The notes under the pieces were generated by a model. The model saw only the letters and a program-made list of their open reading frames with translations, was not told the origin of the DNA and did no database searches. 64,000 nt of DNA from Narthecium ossifragum (Eukaryota; Streptophyta; Magnoliopsida; Dioscoreales; Nartheciaceae), in assembly GCA_963920575.1 (NCBI GenBank), contig OY986972.1:24042672-24106671 (forward strand), written 5' to 3'. This document shows, piece after piece, positions 59,067 to 64,000 of the stretch; within the stretch, counting starts at the first letter, position 1; every line of letters starts with the position of its first letter. A program made the position numbers and the translations under genes.

Positions 59067-60990
59067 TAACTAAGTATTACAATCTTCAAAATTACAATAT
59101 TTGAATGATACCAACTTTCTCAAATATATAAGAATAAAAACAATACAATTTGTTCTCGAGTTCAAGAAATTATATATCATGATCCAAAACTAGAAATGAA
59201 GCCGTAGAAGAAACTCTTTGAAGCTCAAAAGTCCTCAATCTCCCAGAGAGTGCCACGCTACCATCTAAAAGACCACATGGAGAAAGAACTGCATTGGTAA
59301 CTACATTGCCAATGCAGTCCAGACAGGGTGAGCAATAAGGCTAACCGAGCCAAACCAACTAAGTCAAGTCCTTGACCTACGTGATCAAATCAGGTTAGAG
59401 GTACGGGTATTCACACTCTTCCTATTGTCTCTTGAGTTCATGTGTTTGATACGGAGATCGATCTCCTTGACACTTGACAATTGTTCCTCCTAGTATAATG
59501 AAAAAAATATAAATGGACTACTAATAAGACGTGAAAAGTACACAAATCACCCTTTTAACGAGGTCTTGTTAGTCTCTGAGCAATGCGATTTTGATTGTAT
59601 TTTCCTCATTTCAGGTTTAAGGACCCTCAACAAAGATTAGATCAAGTTTGGTGTCAAAACGAACAAATAGAGAACTCGTTAGGAGCAAATGAGCAAAGGA
59701 GCAAAGATGGGTCATCTTTGACACCAAAACTGTACCTTCTCAGAATGAACCAGATGATGTGCAATACATAGTTGGAAAGCTCTGGAAGTCTAGTTTTCGG
59801 GAGTTTTTACGGTTCGAGATTTGGAGTTTCCTAAAAGAAGTTATGTTATTTTAAGTACAGAGGCGCAGAAAAGAAGCTTCGGAAAAAGAAGATCGATCCG
59901 AGCCTAAAGAAGATCGATCTCTTTTGGCGCTGCGGGGAAAATAAAAGGAAACTGACTAATCCGAGTTAGGATTTGTCTTAGGCTATAAATAGCCTTCTTT
60001 GAGGGCGTTTTGGCAGCCTTCCATGGCCGAATTTTCTTCATCTCTTAGGATTTCTCTTAGATTTTTTTTTCCACAAATTAGGTTAGATCTTTGGTGGAAG
60101 ATCCATGGGTGGAGCGCGGCGACAACATTCATCGACGGATCTCCTTCCTAAGATGAGTAACTAAACTCTAGCCTAGGGATTTCTATGATGTATTAGAGAA
60201 TTTTTCTAGGGATTTCTATGGATCAGAGCATGTACTTTATGATGGTTTAATGGATAGATTTCAGATTTTATATATCTATTGGTAATATTTATTATGGTGA
60301 ATGAATTGTATGTTCTTTGTGCCCTAGATTTGTCCTGTCTTTTCTCAGTTTTTCCGTGTTTTTATAGCCGGAATCTTTGAAAACTCAAAACACAAAAGTT
60401 GTAGATCTCTTCCTTAGCTTTCCACCGAATCTTGAATCATCTTATTTCGAGTTTGGATGTGAAAGTTACGCTGAGATTACGATCGCTGGTTTTGAGCATT
60501 GCATGTAGAGGCTAGGATTAGGACTTCTCCAAGATGCTTTCATGCTAGAACCATGTTAGATCTTAGGATTGGATTCTAAACCCTAGATTATGATTGTAGG
60601 AGTGCTAGAACCACTACCTTAATGCTAGAACCATTAAAACCTATGATTGTAACCTACAATTCGTTCTTTATCTTTATTGATTAGGCGATCTCAAAGTGCT
60701 AGAACCACTTTGATTATTCTCATACTAATTATCCACTGATTTGATCTTCGTTCCGATGAAGACTTCTTACGAATCTTTATTGTGTGATAGGGAGATTTAG
60801 CCACTCTCCTATCAACCTTTGGAAAACCATTCATGATTTATGTGTTTGCTCTTATCCTAGGAAGACCTAGATAGTTTTTTATTACGTATTAGAAATCCCT
60901 TGCTTATTCTCATAAGACTATTATTTTGCGTTAGTTTAATTCCCGTTAAAAGTAGTTCGAAGACCAACTATCATTCCTCCCCACGCCCGG
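59067..60990 (+). mobile_element. Probable LTR-retrotransposon remnant (gypsy-like)
   Basis: From about 59560 the sequence has LTR character: a GGCTATAAATAGCC promoter-like motif at 59981, a T-rich run, and a long non-coding leader with repeated TGCTAGAACCA segments at 60540-60715. AGATCGATC motifs occur at 59452, 59890 and 59921. No clean termini, primer site or coding domains were found, so class and ends are tentative. 59067-59560 shows nothing. Confidence 0.4.
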
Positions 60991-61952
60991 CACCGATCCA
61001 GTCGGATTATAGGCCTATGAATTATAGGCCTATGAAAACAAGAGAACACGCGAGGTCGCCGCCAATCCCGTCCCCAAGCCCGGCGCCGATCTAGTCGGAT
61101 CCCGTCCGATCCCTTCGGCTCTCGTCCGAACCCGTTCGATCCATCATCAAGAACTAAAGTTACTTTTCACGATTTCATCATCGAGAAAATAGGAAAGTAA
61201 TTTGGGAAGTAAAATAGAGGAAAAAAGGGAAGAAAATAGGAAAGCAACTAGCACTAAAGTCCAACTTTTTAAATTCAGTCTATTAGATTGTGAAAACTTG
61301 AAACTACAGTATACTAATGTGCAATTTGGCCTATATATCATATAGGAAGAAGTCATCTTGTATTGGAAGAATAATAATCCTTGAAAAATTTTATGCTGCT
61401 AAGTCTAAGCTATTAAACCATAGCAAAGTGTTACATATTATATGATGCTTATGCAGAACCCACCTCCCAATTTCGATGCAAATAGATCTTTTGAACCACC
61501 AAATGGGACAACCGAAGACGTCATCAAGGGTTTAATTTAATAATTTGATGGTCAAGGGGAAGGGTATTAGGCCAATGAGGGGTTTAATTCGATGAAATAG
61601 AGTTTTTACGGAACCACCGGACCACCAAAAACGTCGCGATAGGCAAATGGGGGTTTAATTGAATCATACAAAGGCCAAGGGGAAGGGAAGGGTATTACAC
61701 GTTAATGTGTTATTTTCCATACATATGGGCTAATAGATTAGCCTAGAGGGGATAGAATTGGTCATGGGCTGGGTTATTGGTTTAGACTGATGGGCTAAGT
61801 GGGCTGCCAGACTGAGCTGAGGCTAAACTACTCATAGCATTTTCTAATGGGCAAAGTGGGCTGGCGGATTGGACTGAGGCTAAACTACTTATAGCATATT
61901 CTAGTTGGCTACCCGGGCTACAGCCCGGTCTAGTCAACTGCTAGATCCGCCC
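60991..61952. other. Spacer without genes
   Basis: Includes a two-copy ATTATAGGCCTATGA repeat at 61007-61037, a CGGATCCCGTCCGATCCC cluster near 61090, and a diverged duplication with GGGTTTAATT and AAGGGGAAGGG at 61530-61700. Function unknown. Confidence 0.45.
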
Positions 61953-62954
61953 TTTTACTCGCAAAGAGGGAGCTGGGAGACAAAGAAGGCAAACGATGTC
62001 GGAGGAATGTGGATTCTTGAATAAGGTTCCTTAATGAGCACTTTGATATGGGTTTCGTCCGGTTTGTTGAGTTGAATCTGTTAATCCTTGTCCCCTCTTT
62101 TATATCTTGAAAGTCTACGTTTTTAGCTTAAGTGACGGTTGAATTTTACATGCAGAATACTAGAGCCCTCTCAATGCCTTTATTATCTGTTTCTTCGTGT
62201 TTTGCTTCTTTTCAATGTAGTCATATTGGTTAACCTGTTATTTTTTACATGGACAAATATAAATTTCTTTTATTCATAACACAATATAATGCATTTGTTC
62301 TGTGATGATGCAGAGATCGATGAGTAAAAGAGTAAGTTGTATCTGCCATCAAGGAGGAAGAAACATTTGCAAGTTGTATCCCTTGAACTATCTTCTTCCC
62401 AAGGGATGATCACCACCCTTGAAGCTCTGATCCCATGTAGAGAACCTTGCCAGATTCCGACAACCCAAGAAATCCCGTTCTCCAATAGTAAACCAAAGTT
62501 TACTAGCCAATGACCAATACCAAATTGAAGAAGATAAAGAACAAGATTGAAAAAAATGAAAACTTCACTTCATTCAAATGATCAAAGTACAAAATACATG
62601 GACGGATGAAGAATGTCTACTTGCACAAGGCTATGTCACTCAGAATGGAGATATAGCTCACGATAGGAGATGACCGAAGTCATCATCATGGGAAATGAGT
62701 AGAGTTAATGTAAAGTGGGTAGTTGGTAGGTGATAGTTAAGTAGATGGTTTGACTTAGTCTAATGGAGGGAAACATGAAATGGTACTATGTAAATTCAAA
62801 CTTTGATATTTAACAGAGACGATGAGGAATGGAATATGAGAATTCAAGCCTCTAAATAATGTGTGTAGTCTATACCTTAAACTTCAACATATTAGCAATA
62901 TACAAAAAATTCAGAGCCAATTTTTAGCTTTATGAAAACAAGAATCTCGGTATT
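61953..62954. other. 3' flank of gene G, spacer module
   Basis: Matches 35290-36291 (the flank of E) almost throughout, without the LTR insertion and deletion seen next to F. It begins abruptly at TTTTACTCGCAAAGAGGGAG, which marks a duplication breakpoint near 61953. Confidence 0.7.

Positions 62955-64000
<1,046 letters not shown>

Noticed and set aside
59567..60980. Complete LTR boundaries for the remnant at 59.5-61 kb
   Set aside because: Candidate TG and CA ends gave no matching target duplication, so only a tentative remnant is reported.

Overview
The window is nuclear DNA of a flowering plant. Every real gene is a multi-exon receptor kinase with GT-AG introns, and the spacers are full of plant LINEs, LTR retrotransposon pieces, Mutator-like elements and hAT MITEs. 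GC-rich first exons and GC-rich gene fragments captured by transposons suggest a monocot, but the species cannot be read from the sequence.

The backbone is a head-to-tail tandem array of seven G-type lectin S-domain receptor-like kinase genes (S-RLKs, SD1 type), all on the minus strand. I call them A (1-4316, 3' end outside), B (14215-17848), C (24219-28960), D (29881-33884), E (36292-40040), F (42772-46450) and G (62955-64000, 5' part outside). B to F each join into one open frame of 814-821 codons over seven exons with the same phases. The protein order is signal peptide, B-lectin, S-locus glycoprotein/EGF-like, PAN, transmembrane helix, RD-type Ser/Thr kinase, and a short C-terminal tail. 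Exon 1 (about 1.26 kb) carries the whole ectodomain and exon 2 the transmembrane segment. Exons 3-7 carry the kinase. No copy shows an inactivating kinase mutation. All should be plasma-membrane receptors with separate ligand-binding ectodomains.

Layout: 0-4.3 kb gene A. 4.3-14.2 kb is a spacer with a hairpin minisatellite, a 75-bp LINE tail, a foldback/MULE-like element built on a TTCATC satellite and carrying a plastid SECE fragment, and a decayed Ty1/copia element. 14.2-17.9 kb gene B. 17.9-24.2 kb holds a LINE, the last two exons of an unidentified gene, and a Pack-MULE carrying PIP1 aquaporin and lipid-transfer-protein fragments. 24.2-46.5 kb is the compact core C-D-E-F. 46.5-62.9 kb is a transposon-rich spacer: a dinucleotide microsatellite, a LINE split by a solo LTR, a second solo LTR, and a MULE with a perfect 9-bp target duplication that contains a third solo LTR. 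62.9-64 kb is the 3' half of gene G, identical to F as far as I compared it.

The spacers downstream of the RLK genes share recurring modules, so duplication units included flanking DNA. Comparing paralogous spacers gives empty sites for several insertions. The clearest biology is a receptor array growing by unequal exchange or conversion, together with MULEs that capture gene pieces.
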